Source of the DNA: Hordeum vulgare subsp. vulgare
Taxonomy: Eukaryota > Streptophyta > Magnoliopsida > Poales > Poaceae
Length of the DNA: 64,000 nt
Assembly: GCF_904849725.1 (NCBI RefSeq)
Contig: NC_058521.1
Location: 430,112,676 to 430,176,675, forward strand
Direction of reading: 5' to 3'
Below, piece by piece: positions 49,856-60,849 of the stretch. Position 1 is the stretch's first letter; each line of letters starts with the position of its first letter. A program made the translations under genes and the position numbers. Under the pieces are notes generated by a model. That model was not told the origin of the DNA. It did no database searches and saw only the letters and a list, made by a program, of their open reading frames with translations.

Positions 49856-52588
49856 TCATTTTATTTTACTGTTCTCTGTTAGATGTTATTCATAATATTG
49901 TTTTTAATAATAAGTTCCAAGAATTACCTTTAGGATGTTTGAATTGCTTGTTTGATATGTGTTGTGCAAAAAATAGAAACTTTGGCTCTAGTGTTTGATT
50001 TTTCATATTCTTCTGGAACATCAAAAACATCTGAAATTGTTACAAAGTACTTTTATGTAGATATTTTACCACGTCCTAAGTTTTTAGAATATTCTGAGTG
50101 ACAGAAGTATACATTTCATCTGCATCTTTACAGACTGTCTTGTTTTTCACAGATTGCTGTTATATTTGCTTTGTGTGCTTATGTTTTGAATTCTTGTTGA
50201 ACTCCATTGACTTGGGAGCCATATAATTGTCATAGCATACAGTGGGTAATGTTATATTATAATTATGCCATAATGTTATGGCAGGACATGATGAGATTTG
50301 ATGTTATATGAACTAACCTCTCTTAAGAAAGTTATGTTAAGTTTTGTGTGGGTGAAGTGTTCAAAGATTGAGGAGGTATCGATATGCGAAGAAAAGGAGA
50401 AAAGAGTTCAAGCTTGGGGATTCCCAAAGCAACCCAAGTAAATATTCAAGGATACTCAAGTATCTAAGCGTGGGGATGCCTCGTAAGGCATCCCATCTTT
50501 CTTCTTCAATAATTATCGGTATGTCTCTGTTTTTGTTTTGTTCACATGTTATGCATAAATTCTTGGAGGGTCGTGTGTCTTTTATTTTCCTTTTAGCAAT
50601 GCACCATGCTGGTATGGGAGAGTTCATGGTTGATTTATAGAATGCTCTTTGCACTTCACTTATATCTTTTGAGTTTATTTATAGAATCCTTCATGTGCTT
50701 CGCTTATATCATTTAAAGTTGGATGCATCTTTCTCTACATATAGAAGTTATTTGTAGAATGCTCCTTTGCTTCACTTATATTTATTAGAGAATGTCTAGA
50801 TCCTTTGTAGAAAGAATTAAACTCTCGTTCTTCACTTATATTTGTTTGAGAGTCAAGAAATAGTGACGGTAATTTGCATGGGTTATATGACTAGTCCAAA
50901 AATAATAGGTATTCAAGGAGTGATAATCAAAACCTTCATGTAGCACATTAAAGAGAAATTATGGGTTAATGATATTGATGTAGTAATGTGAAAGGGTGTC
51001 AGCGCATCATTGTTGATTCATAGAAGTGTCGGTATTAAGAGGTGTTAAACATCTTGTTCATCTAAAAATTAAAAGGGCATGGTGATGATGTGTGAGCATT
51101 TATATTCCTCATTGAAGTCCTAGTGTTGTTCCGAGTCAGAGTCGCGCGATGGTTAATTCCTCCCAACCTCTCCCTCGGGGCATGTGAGTAGAACTTTGAT
51201 TTGTGATAAAACTAATAAAAACTTTGCAAGAAGTATATGAGTTCTTTATGACTAATTTAACACCATGGACATACGCAATCTCACTTCCTCATATTTTCTA
51301 GCCTCTTCAGTATCGTGCATTGCCCATTATCACCTTGAGGATTGGTGCAACTTTCGCTGGTGCATCCAACCTCCATGACATGATATACTCTGTTGCACAT
51401 AAGCATCATTATATCTTCCTCAAAATAGCCACCATACCTACCTATCAGGGCATTTCCATAGCCATTCCGAGATATATTGTCATGCAACTTCCACCGTCAG
51501 TTCATATGACTTGTACTTCCATTTTCATATTGTTTTGCATGATCATAAGATAGCTAGCATGATATTTACATGGCTTGTCTGATTTTTTATATCTTTTGCT
51601 ATGCTAGATCATTGCACATCTTGGTACACTTCGAGAGGCATTCATATAGAGTCATATCATCCTATTAGTTTTTTGTATCGAGTTGTAAGTAAATAAAAGT
51701 GTGATGATCATCAGTATTAAAACATTGTCCGAGTGACGATAAAAATGAGGGAGGCCAAATGAGCCCACCATAAAAAATGGGGGAGGCGAAAAAAATAAAA
51801 TCCCACCATGAAAAAAATAAAAAATAAAAACAAATAAATGAGAGAAAACAGAGAGGGGACTTTGCTACTATCCTTTACCACACTTGTGCGTCAAAGTGGA
51901 AACATGTTCTTCATATAGAGAGTCTCTTGTTTTGTCACTTCCATATGCTAGTGGGAATTTTTCATTATAGAACTTGGCTTGTATATTCCGATGACGGGCG
52001 TCCTCAAATGCCCGAGGTCTTCATGAGCAAGCAAGTTGGATGCACACCCACTTAGCTTCAGTCGAGCTTTCATACACTTATAGCTCTAGTGCATCCGTTG
52101 CATGGTAATCCCTACTCCTCACATTGATATCTATTGATGGGGATCTCCATAGCCCATTGATATGTCAAGTTGATGCGAGACTTTCTTCTCCACTTTTACC
52201 CCTTTGAAACCTACCACCACATTCTATTCCACCTTTATGCTATGTCCATGGTTCACGCTCATATATTGCGTGTTAAGGCATATTGGGAAAGTATGATCCA
52301 ATTCCCTCACTTGGGCACCGTGCTGCTTGACATTTGTATTAATGTGGTGAAGATGGAGCCATGCCTTGATAATATAATCAGATGAATGGGGGTAAACATT
52401 CTTTGAGGATCATATACTTTGAAAGATTGATGATTTTGTTGCTTGTGCATATAAGTATTACTGTGTCAATGTATGTTAGTTCATCGCTTCTCAGTGAGCA
52501 TACACGCAAAATATTACATATTGGGTAGCATGTGACATCAAAAACAATATGTTTTTATCATTTAGCTACTCGAGGACGAGCATGAATT
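49856..52588 (+). other. Element B 3' non-coding region after F
   Basis: The first 700 bp repeat 43950-44650, with a second polypurine-like tract (50410-50424) and hairpin (50473-50494). The rest (50560-52588) is long, AT-rich and without a supported ORF, which is usual for this kind of element. The open frames at 51320-51553 and 52170-52385 have no recognised domain. Confidence 0.6.
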
Positions 52589-52603
52589 AAACTTGGGGAT
52601 GCT
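52589..52603 (+). promoter_or_regulatory. Element B polypurine tract
   Basis: AAACTTGGGGATGCT directly before the 3' LTR. Confidence 0.8.
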
Positions 52604-53122
52604 TGATATGTCTCCAGCGTATCTATAATTTTTTATTATTCTATGGTATTATATATTGTTCTAGGATACTTTTTTAGTAATTATTTTCCAATTTATATTA
52701 TTTTTGAGCACTAACCTATTGACCGAGTGCCCAGTGTGAGTTCCTGTTTTTGGTGTGTTTTTTGTTTCATAGAAAATCCATACCAAATGGACTCCAAACG
52801 TGATAAAAATTTATGGAGATTTTTTTGGAATATATGTCAATTTTGGGAGTCGGAATCAACACAAGAGGGTGACCGAAGGTACCACAAGCCAACCGGGCGC
52901 GAGCAGGGTGTGGGGTCGCGTTGATGGCTTGTGGCCAGCCCTTAAGTCGGTTGCAGCTCTCCTTTGGCCGCAAGAAAGATAATCTTCTGAAAAACAAACC
53001 CTAAAAATTTCACCCCAATCGTAGTTACGGATCTCCGTATATTTAGGAAACGGTGAAGAGCCAGAAAACAAGTCACAAAAACACGAGAGAAACAAAGAGA
53101 GAAATCCAATCCTGGAGGGCCT
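52604..53122 (+). repeat. Element B 3' LTR, first 519 bp
   Basis: It starts TGATATGTCTCC and matches the 5' LTR from 40709 to about 41227. It is interrupted by element C after CTGGAGGGCCT. The remainder lies beyond the window. Confidence 0.9.
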
Positions 53123-54731
53123 TGATACGTCTCCATCGTATCTACTTTTCCAAACTCTTTTGCCCTTGTTTTCGGCTCTAATTTGCATGATATGAATGGA
53201 ACTAACCTGGACTGACGTTGTTTTCACCAGAATTTCCTTGGTATTATTTTTGTGCAGAAATCAAAGTTCTCCAAACGTCCTAAAAATTTATGGAGATCAT
53301 TTATGGAAAATATGAAAATATCTGCGCCAAATTCCACCTGAGGGGGTGGGCCAGTGGGCCATAAGCCCTGGCTCCGCCACCACCCCCTGGTGGCGGTGGG
53401 CATGCTTGTGGGGCCCACACAGCCCTGCCGCCCCCAACCTCAGGTCTATAAGTTCACTTTTGTCCCAGAAAAAATAAAAAGAGAAGTTTTCGTCGCGTTT
53501 GCGATACGGAGGCGCCGCCACCACCTGTTCTTCATCTGGAGGGCAGATCTGGAGTCCGTCTTGGGCTCCGGAGAGGGGAAATCGTCGCCATCGTCATCAT
53601 CAACCTTCTTCCCTCTCCAATTCCATGAAGCTCCTCGTCGTTCGTGAGTAATCTATTCATAGGCTTGCTGGGCGGTGATGACTTGGATGAGATCTATCAT
53701 GTAATCGAGTTAGTTTCGATGGGGATTGATCCATAGTATCCACTATGTTCTGAGATTGATGTTGCTACTACTATGCCATGCTTAATGCTTGTCACTAGGG
53801 CCCGAGTGCCATGATTTCAGATCTGAAATTATTATGTTGTCACCAATATATGTGTGTTTTAGATCCGATCTTGCAAGTTGTAGCTACCTACTATGTGTTA
53901 TGATCCGGCAACCCCGGAGTGAAAATAACCGGAACCACTCCCGGTGATGACCATAGTTTGAGGAGTTCATGTGTTCACCAAGTGCTAATGTGTTGGTCCG
54001 GTTCTTTATTAAAAGGAGAACCTTAATATCATGTAGTTTCCTTTTGGACCCCGCTGCCACGGGAGGGATGGACAATAGATGTCATGCAAGTTCTTTTCCC
54101 TAAGCATGTATGACGACACACGGAATGCATGCCTACATCACATTGACGAACGGGAGCTAGCCACATATCTCTCCATGTTATAACTGTTGCATGATGAATA
54201 TTGTCCAAACAAATCACCGACCCATTGCCTACGAGTTTGTCCTACTGCTGTTGTTACTACTGTTGCTACTGTTGTTACTTGTCTTGCTTTGCTGCTGTTA
54301 CTACAGTTGCTACTGTTGTTACTTGTCTTGCTCTGGTGCTGTTACTACTGTTGCTACTGCTGTTACTTGTCTTGCTCTGCTGCTACTCCTGTTACTACTG
54401 TCGCTTGCTACTATTGCTACTTGCTACTGCTGTCACTACTATTGTTCCTTGCCACTGTCGTTACTCGCTACTTTGTTGTTACTACTTTGCTTGCAGATAC
54501 TAATCTTTCAGGTGTGGTTGAATCTGATAAATTCAGCTGCTTATACTCGAGAGTATTCTCTCACCTCCTGTATGGCGAATCAACAAATTTGGGTTGAATA
54601 CTCTACCCTCGAAAACTGCTACGATCCCACGCGCTGGTGGGTCGTCAACAACATTCTTCTAGTTTCGATTGCCGGAGAGTGGTAGCAGCATTCTTCTGGT
54701 GTCGTTGCAAGGGGAAGAATAGTTGACATCA
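53123..54731 (+). repeat. Element C 5' LTR (extended form)
   Basis: 1609 bp from TGATACGTCTCC to GTTGACATCA. The boundary is set by solo LTR D, whose TSD begins right after the same ATCA, and by the spacing of 10 bases to the primer site. The LTR carries 84 bp beyond the GTGGGTCGTCA that corresponds to the end of LTR E. Primer-site relics are at 54660-54678 and 54697-54715. TATA-like TCTATAAG is at 53445-53452. Confidence 0.88.
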
Positions 54732-54741
54732 AGCATTTTTC

Positions 54742-54759
54742 TGGCGCCGTTGCGGGGGA
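54742..54759 (+). promoter_or_regulatory. Element C primer binding site (tRNA-Asp)
   Basis: TGGCGCCGTTGCGGGGGA complements the 3' end of plant tRNA-Asp with one mismatch. It is the best preserved primer site of the Gypsy elements here, so C is probably the youngest of them. Confidence 0.9.
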
Positions 54760-54809
54760 GGTATTGCTATATTCTCTGAGTCACTTGGGATTTATATCTG
54801 CTGATCACT

Positions 54810-55606
54810 ATGAAGAATCTGAAGGATCCGAAGACCAAAGTCTTGCCCTCAACTACGAGGGGAGGTAAAGAATTGCCATCTAGCTCTGCACTTGATTCAC
54901 CTTCAGTTATGAGTAAGTTTGCGACATCACCTCCTGCTAGAAATCTTGATATGTCGCCTGTGCTTGATGATGCCTATGATTCTACTGCTAGAGATGCTAT
55001 GCTTGATACTATGCGTGATACTGCTTTGCCTGATACTACTAGAGATGCTATGCCTGATGATACTATGCTTGATACTGCTAGAGATGCTATGCCTGATACT
55101 GCTAGAGATGCTATTTTGCCTGATGATGCTATGCTTGATACTGCTAGAGATGCTACTTTGCCTGATGTTCCACTAGGGATGTTCCTTGATGCTCATATTG
55201 CTAGAGTTACTGCCAATGCTCGTGATGCTTCTGATACTGCTGATACTATTGAGATAGAACCTGCTTTTGCTCCTGCTAGATCTAGCTCTCCTAGATATGA
55301 ATTGCCTGATATACCTGAGGGTTACGTTATGGAGGGAGAGATAGGTGAGGATTTTCTTGCGTGTAAGGATGCCTATGACGCTGAGAAATCACTTCTCAAG
55401 TGGAAGGAAAAATCTCTGAAAGCTAAGATGAAATATGACCCGAAGTTTGCCACTTCACCTATCTTTATCACCGATAAGGATTATGAATTCTCTGTCAATC
55501 CTGAGATAATCTCTCTAGTCGAATCTGATCCTTTTCACGGTTATGAGTCTGAGACGGTCGTAGCCCATCTTGCCAAACTACACGATATAGCCACCCTTTT
55601 CACTAA
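54810..55606 (+). CDS. Element C gag, N-terminal part
   Basis: An open frame starts at an ATG 50 bases after the primer site and is uninterrupted up to the CACTA insertion. Residues about 60-125 are a short-period repeat (DTARDAMPD and variants). A Pro/Asp-rich and then charged region leads into the start of the capsid domain (HLAKLHDIATLFT). The frame is then cut by the CACTA terminus at 55607 and resumes at 63921. No stop or frameshift is seen in the visible part, unlike A and G. Confidence 0.8.
54990..55170 (+). repeat. Imperfect tandem repeat inside gag of C
   Basis: Repeats of GATACTGCTAGAGATGCTAT-like units with periods that are multiples of three, encoding TARDAM(L/P)D. Unit number is variable by nature. 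Confidence 0.75.
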
Positions 55607-55629
55607 CACTAGTAGAAAATGGGTCTTTC
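55607..55629 (+). repeat. CACTA left terminal inverted repeat
   Basis: CACTAGTAGAAAA is identical to the right end, and the following bases match imperfectly. Confidence 0.92.
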
Positions 55630-55960
55630 GGTCGAAGCCCAAAACCATATTAGCCCCGGTTCAAACTAAAACCGGGACCAATACTAGGCATTGGTCCCGG
55701 TTCGAGCTGCCATGCCCTAGCGGGGCAATAGCCCCGGTTCGGTTCGATGCATTAGCCCCGGTTCGCGCCAAAAACCGGGACTAAAGATCCAGCGACTGAC
55801 ACGTGGTGTTCCGCGGTGGTGGCAACCGTTCATATCCCCCTTTAGTCCCGGATGGTGGCTCAACCCGGGACTAAAGGTATGACACGTGGCCTGCCGTAGT
55901 GGTGGCAACCATTGGTATCCCTCTTTAGTCCCGGTTGGTGGCTCAACCCAACTAAAGGCC
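55630..55960 (+). repeat. CACTA left subterminal repeats
   Basis: Several copies of CCCCGGTTC/AACCGGGAC words in both orientations, with a long inverted pair at 55841-55877 (TTTAGTCCCGG...CCCGGGACTAAAG). Such motifs are the binding sites for the element's DNA-binding protein in known CACTA systems. Confidence 0.8.
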
Positions 55961-56094
55961 CAAACGGTTTGCATCCCGCTTCCCAAAACCACAACCGAAG
56001 CAGAGTCTCTGTCGCGTCGCCATTTCTTTGTTCTTCTTCCTCTCTCGCTCTCGCTCTGTTCTTCCCCTCTCTTCTTCCATTCTCTTCTTCCACC

Positions 56095-57457
56095 ATGCCA
56101 ACTCGCTTTGGAGAGGTGCTTGCACATGGCAAGACCAAGCTCGATGTCGTGTACACGAACGAGAGCAGGGAGGTGCCGCATTTTCTTAGACAGTTCAAGG
56201 AACGATGGCTTGACGCCGCAGTGGATCATGAGAAGTTCTTGGGGCTTGATCTGGAGTACACGACCGATCAACGCGGTGTTGCCATCATCCAACTATGTTT
56301 CAAACACCATCTCTTGATCTTCCAATGGGCAGGTAAGTTTTGAGACTTTCTTTGATCCAAGGTAATGACATTGTAAGTTTATTTGTTTCAATCATAGTTG
56401 GTTCCCTTCAAATAGTTGTAGTGAAACAATTTTGATTAGTTGAAGGGGAACACAATCTGATTGGAATAGTGTTCCATAATCTGAAAAATCTTATTAGAAT
56501 CAACTAGTGTTTAATATGTTCCATTGGAATCATAGTTGGTCCGCTTCAAATAGTTGTAGTGAAACAATTTTGATTAGTTGAAGGGAACACAATCTGATTG
56601 GAATAGTGTTCCACAATCTGAAAAATCTGATTGGTTCAATATGTTCCATTGAAATCATAGTTGTAGTGATACAATTTTATGCGGTGTTCTTTGATCCAAG
56701 GTTATGAAAATTGCATATAGCTAGTGATCTCTCTAGGTTCCATTGGATAGCAATATGATATGTCATAGTCATGAAAATTGCATATAGCTAGTGATCTCTC
56801 TAGGTTCCATTGGATAGCTATAGTGATCTCTCTAGGTTCCATTGGATAGCAATATGCAATATGTCTAGCTTATTGAATATTTGCAAAACCGTGGGAGAAT
56901 ATATATATGTCATAGTTAATTTACGGTTTCTTGATCAATTCATAGGATATGAAAATGCATAGGATAGCAATATGTTCCATTTGAATCCTAAAGATAATTT
57001 TCTCTTTAGTTGTAGTGAAACATATTTCCTTATTGCATCAGTATGTAACATTTGTTCTAGTTTAATTTGTTTCTGTTGCAGTAGTGACAAGCATTGTCCA
57101 GAACTCATGGACTTCCTTCGCAGCGGCATCACTTTTGCTACCGTTGACATAACGAACGACAAGCTGAATATGAGGTACAGCTTCGGTATTGAGATACCAA
57201 CTAGTTGCCTCATTGATCTCCAAAGGGTATTCAGGCTTCGACATGTCAGGACTTCAATGGCTCATATGGCAGTTGCCTTGATCGACGAGGAGTATGGTAA
57301 TATGAAGACCAATTTCCCAAAGTCTCAGCACAAACTTTGGGAGAAGGCCCCACTTGATCGTATCAAAATTGAGTATGCAGCAAAACATGCATACGTTTCA
57401 TACGAGTTGTACCGCAAGATTCAAGTCGTCAACTATGGCCAGCATCACCTCGAATAA
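56095..57457 (+). CDS. Transposon-borne 3'-5' exonuclease-like gene (WRN/DnaQ fold)
   Basis: Two coding exons are seen. Exon 1 (56095-56332) starts at an ATG in good context (CCACCATGCC) and encodes 79 residues ending LLIFQWA; its FLGLDLEYTTD holds the ExoI D and E (residues 52 and 54). A GTAAGT donor follows. Exon 2 begins after TTGCAG at 57081 and ends at the TAA at 57457. It has the ExoII Asp in VDITNDKLNM and the ExoIII motif region EYAAKHAYVSYELY, where the family's YxxxD has His instead of Asp. The length (about 205 residues) fits plant WRN-like exonucleases. Exon 1 leaves one spare base, whereas the acceptor needs two, so the simple join is out of frame by one. The gene may be broken or use an unseen exon. 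It is probably a captured host gene; activity is doubtful. Confidence 0.65.
56390..56860 (+). repeat. Short tandem duplications in the exonuclease intron
   Basis: A 138-bp period (AATCATAGTTGGT at 56390 and 56528) is followed by a 67-bp period (ATGAAAATTGCATATAGC at 56704 and 56771) and a partial third unit. They lie wholly in the intron. Confidence 0.75.
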
Positions 57458-57605
57458 GGTGGACATTCTGATTCAGACGATTCAGACGAGTAGTGTTCTC
57501 AACGTCGAACACTTGTATATATATCTATGGTAGCTATTATTATGTACTGTTTGCACTAGTATCATGTACTGCTTGGACCAATTTATATATGTCTAGTTTC
57601 TCTTT

Positions 57606-57915
57606 GTGCTAGATATTTGTTATGCACTAGGGGAAGAAGGAGTAGTGACCATCATCGACGGTCGAAAAATCAGGTGTGAGAGTGTCCACCATATATGAGA
57701 GAAGAAGAATGTCGACTGTTGCTGTGGGGGTCGTTTCTCCTTCTTCTCCTTGTGCTAGATATTTGTTATGCACTAGGGGAAGTAGGAGTAGCGACCATCA
57801 TCAACGGTTGAAAAATCAGGTGAGCTAGTGTCCACCATATATGAGAGAAGAAGAATGTCGTCTCTTGTTGTGGGGGTCGCTTCTCCTTCTTCTCCTTGTG
57901 CTAGATATTTGTTAT
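57606..57915 (+). repeat. 146-bp tandem duplication downstream of the exonuclease gene
   Basis: GTGCTAGATATTTGTTATG recurs at 57606, 57752 and 57898, exactly 146 bp apart, giving two full units and a short third that leads straight into the 337-bp array. Confidence 0.85.
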
Positions 57916-57917
57916 GT

Positions 57918-60094
57918 GCCTTTGAATGGTGCATTTTGAACACACAAAAAGTGTGGAGTTTAAATAAGTTCAAAAAAATGAAATCCCTTTGTAACGGATG
58001 AGTTCTCGTTTGAAACCCTCATACTTCGAAAGAGATTGTCCGTTTTGTACACGAAGTGCATCCAGTTTTTGCCGTAACCCTCTCAACTTTCTCGCACATG
58101 CTATGTGGGTGAAATGATGATACCATGCCAACTTGAAACCTTTTCAGAGTTCATTTCAAATGCTTTTCAATTTCATGGTCTTATAGCTCAAAATAAACAG
58201 TAAATGCATGAAAAATCACAAATGAAGTCAGAAAGGGTTGTAAATTCATGATGTGGCTTTGAAAGGTGCATTTTGAACACAGAAAAAGTATGGAGTTCAA
58301 ATAAGTTCAAAAAAACGAAATCCCTTTGTAACAGACGAGTTTCCGTATGAAACCCTGATACTTCCAAAGAGATTGTCCGTTTTGTACACGAAGTGCATCC
58401 AGTTTTTGCCGTAACCCTCTCAACTTTCTCGCACATGCTATGTGGGTGAAATGATGATACCATGCCAGCTTGGAACCTTTTCAGAGTTCATTTCAAAGGT
58501 TTTTCAATTTCATGGTCTTATAGCTCAAAATAATCAGTAAATGCATGAAAAATAACAAATGAAGTCAGAATGGGTTGTAAATTAATGATGTGGCTTTGAA
58601 TGGTGCATTTTGAACACAGAAAAACTATGGATTTCAAATAAGTTCAAAAAATGAAATCCCTTTGTAACAGACGAGTTTCCGTATGAAACCCTGATACTTC
58701 TAAAGAGATTGTCTGTTTTGTACACGAAGTGCATCCAGTTTTTGCCGTAACCCTCTCAACTTTCTCGCACATGCTATGTGGGTAAAATGATGATACCATG
58801 CCAACTTGGAACCTTTTCAGAGTTCATTTCAAATGCTTTTCAATTTCATGGTCTTATAGCTCAAAATAATCACTAAATGCATGAAAAATAACAACTGAAG
58901 TCAGAAAGGGTTCTAAATTGATGATGTGGCTTTGAATGGTGCATTTTGAACACAGAAAAACTATGGAGTTCACATAAGTTCAAAAAAACGAAATCCCTTT
59001 GTAACAGACGAGTTTCCGTATGAAACCCTCATACTTCCAAAGAGATTGTCCGTTTTGTACACGAAGTGCATCCAGTTTTTGCCGTAACCCTCTCAACTTT
59101 CTCGCACATGCTATGTGGGTGAAATGATGATACCATGCCAACTTGGAACCTTTTCAGAGTTCATTTCAATTGCTTTTCATTTTCATGGTCTTATAGCTCA
59201 AAATAATCAGTAAATGCATGAAAAATAACAAATGAAGTCAGAAAAGGGTTGTAAATTCATGATGTGGCTTTGAATGGTGCATTTTGAACACAGAAAAAGT
59301 ATGGAGTTCAAATAAGTTCAAAAAAATGAAATCCCTTTGTAACAGACAAGTTTCCGTATGAAACCCTGATACTTCCAAAGAGATTGTCCGTTTTGCACAC
59401 GAAGTGCATCCAGTTTTTGCCGTAACCCTCTCAACTTTCTCGCACATGCTATGTGGGTGAAATGATCATACCATGCCAACTTGGAACCTTTTCAGAGTTC
59501 ATTTCAAATGCTTTTCAATTTCATGGTCTTATAGCTCAAAATAATCAGTAAATGCATAAAAAATAACAAATGAAGTCAGAATGGGTTATAAATTGAAGAT
59601 GTGGCTTTGAATGGTGCATTTTGAACTCAAAAAAATATGGAGTTCAAATAAGTTCAAAAAAATGAAATCCCTTTGTAATAGACGAGTTTCCGTATGAAAC
59701 CCTGATACTTCCAAAGAGATTGTCCGTTTTGTACACGAAGTGCCTCCAGTTTTTGCCGTAACCCTCTCAACTTTCTCGCACATGCTATGTGGGTGAAATG
59801 ATGATACCATGCCAACTTGGAACCTTTTCAGAGTTCATTTCAAATGCTTTTCAATTTCATGGTCTTATAGCTCAAAATAATCAGTAAATGCATGAAAAAT
59901 AACAAATGAAGTCAGAAAGGGTTGTAAATTCATGATGTGGCTTTGGTGGTGCATTTTGAACACAAAAAAACTATGGAGTTCAAATAAGTTCAAAAAAATG
60001 AAATCCCTTTGTAAGAGACGAGTTTCCTTATGAAACCCTGATACTTCCAAAGAGATTGTTCGTTTTGTTCACGAAGTGCATCCAGTTTTTGCCT
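57918..60094 (+). repeat. 337-bp tandem array, about 6.4 units
   Basis: The anchor GCATTTTGAAC recurs at 57931, 58268, 58605, 58941, 59279, 59616 and 59951, so the period is 335-338 bp. The last unit stops after about 145 bp at CAGTTTTTGCC. Units are very similar to one another. The minus-strand open frames in each unit are too short and repeated to be genes. Such arrays are common inside large Triticeae CACTA elements. Confidence 0.93.
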
Positions 60095-60121
60095 GTAGTA
60101 TTACTGAAACTAAAATTATAT

Positions 60122-60312
60122 AGAATTTTGTTACAAACTTTCATAGCAAAAAGAATTATCATAAAAGAAAATAAATAAGTAATTAGAATTTTGTTCAAAA
60201 CATTAAAAGCAAAAAGAATTATCATAAAAGAAAATAAATAAGTAATTAGAATTTTGTTACAAACTTTAATAGCAAAAAGAATTATCGTAAAAGAAAATAA
60301 ATAAGTAATTAG
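60122..60312 (+). repeat. 63-bp tandem repeat, three units
   Basis: AGAATTTTGTT recurs at 60122, 60185 and 60248, and the flank AATTAGAA recurs again at 60311, so the period is exactly 63 bp. A-rich, non-coding. Confidence 0.85.
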
Positions 60313-60586
60313 AAACAAAAAAGAAAGCAAAAAACAGGAAAAAAATTAAAAAAAGTGCCACCTACAGGGCCACCACGGCCTGCATACGACTAGAAACCCA
60401 TTACTAGGGCCAGGATGCAGGCCCGCAGTAGGCCCAATAGGCCCACAAGCAGAGAGAGTGAATTTAGGCCCGTAATCCTGCAGTAGAGAGGAGCTCGAAG
60501 TGGTTGGTTCGACAGGGCTTATAAACCACTCCGAGCCCCTCTCGGCTAGCGAGGTGGGACTAAACATAGCACCGCACCGCGCAAGG

Positions 60587-60815
60587 CCTTTGGTCCCGGT
60601 TGGTGGCACCAACCGGGACTAAAGGGGGGCATTGGTACCGGTTTGTGCCACCAACCGGTACCAATGCCTCTGCTTCCCGCCCTTTGGGCTGCTAAAAAGA
60701 GACCTTTGGTCCCGGTTTGAGCCACCAACCGTTACCAATGCCTCTGCTTCCCGCCCTTTGGGCTGCTGAAAAGAGACCTTTGGTCCCGGTTGGTGCCACC
60801 AACCGGGGCTAAAGG
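60587..60815 (+). repeat. Internal cluster of CACTA subterminal-type inverted repeats
   Basis: Long inverted pairs such as CCTTTGGTCCCGGTTGG...CCAACCGGGACTAAAGG at 60587-60625, a variant at 60634-60664, and others near 60703-60735 and 60777-60815. A 74-bp unit (CCTCTGCTTCCCGCCCTTTG...) is tandemly duplicated. They match the motifs at both element ends but lie just upstream of the second gene. Confidence 0.85.
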
Positions 60816-60821
60816 TGGGGT

Positions 60822-60829
60822 TGTATAAG
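60822..60829 (+). promoter_or_regulatory. TATA-like element of the B3-like gene
   Basis: TGTATAAG, directly after the inverted-repeat cluster and about 30 bases before the GC-rich leader exon. Confidence 0.5.
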
Positions 60830-60849
60830 CGACAATTTAGAAATTTTGA

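Noticed and set aside
55717..56292. 191-codon minus-strand frame opposite the exonuclease exon
   Set aside because: Shadow of the plus-strand exon and the palindromic subterminal repeats; no recognisable domain.
58188..60050. Repeated minus-strand ORFs of 60-90 codons in each array unit
   Set aside because: Same short frame in every unit with variable ends; no start context or domain. They are a by-product of the tandem repeat.
57918..60094. Regular direct repeats considered as a CRISPR-like array
   Set aside because: The units are 337 bp and contiguous without unique spacers, inside a plant transposon.
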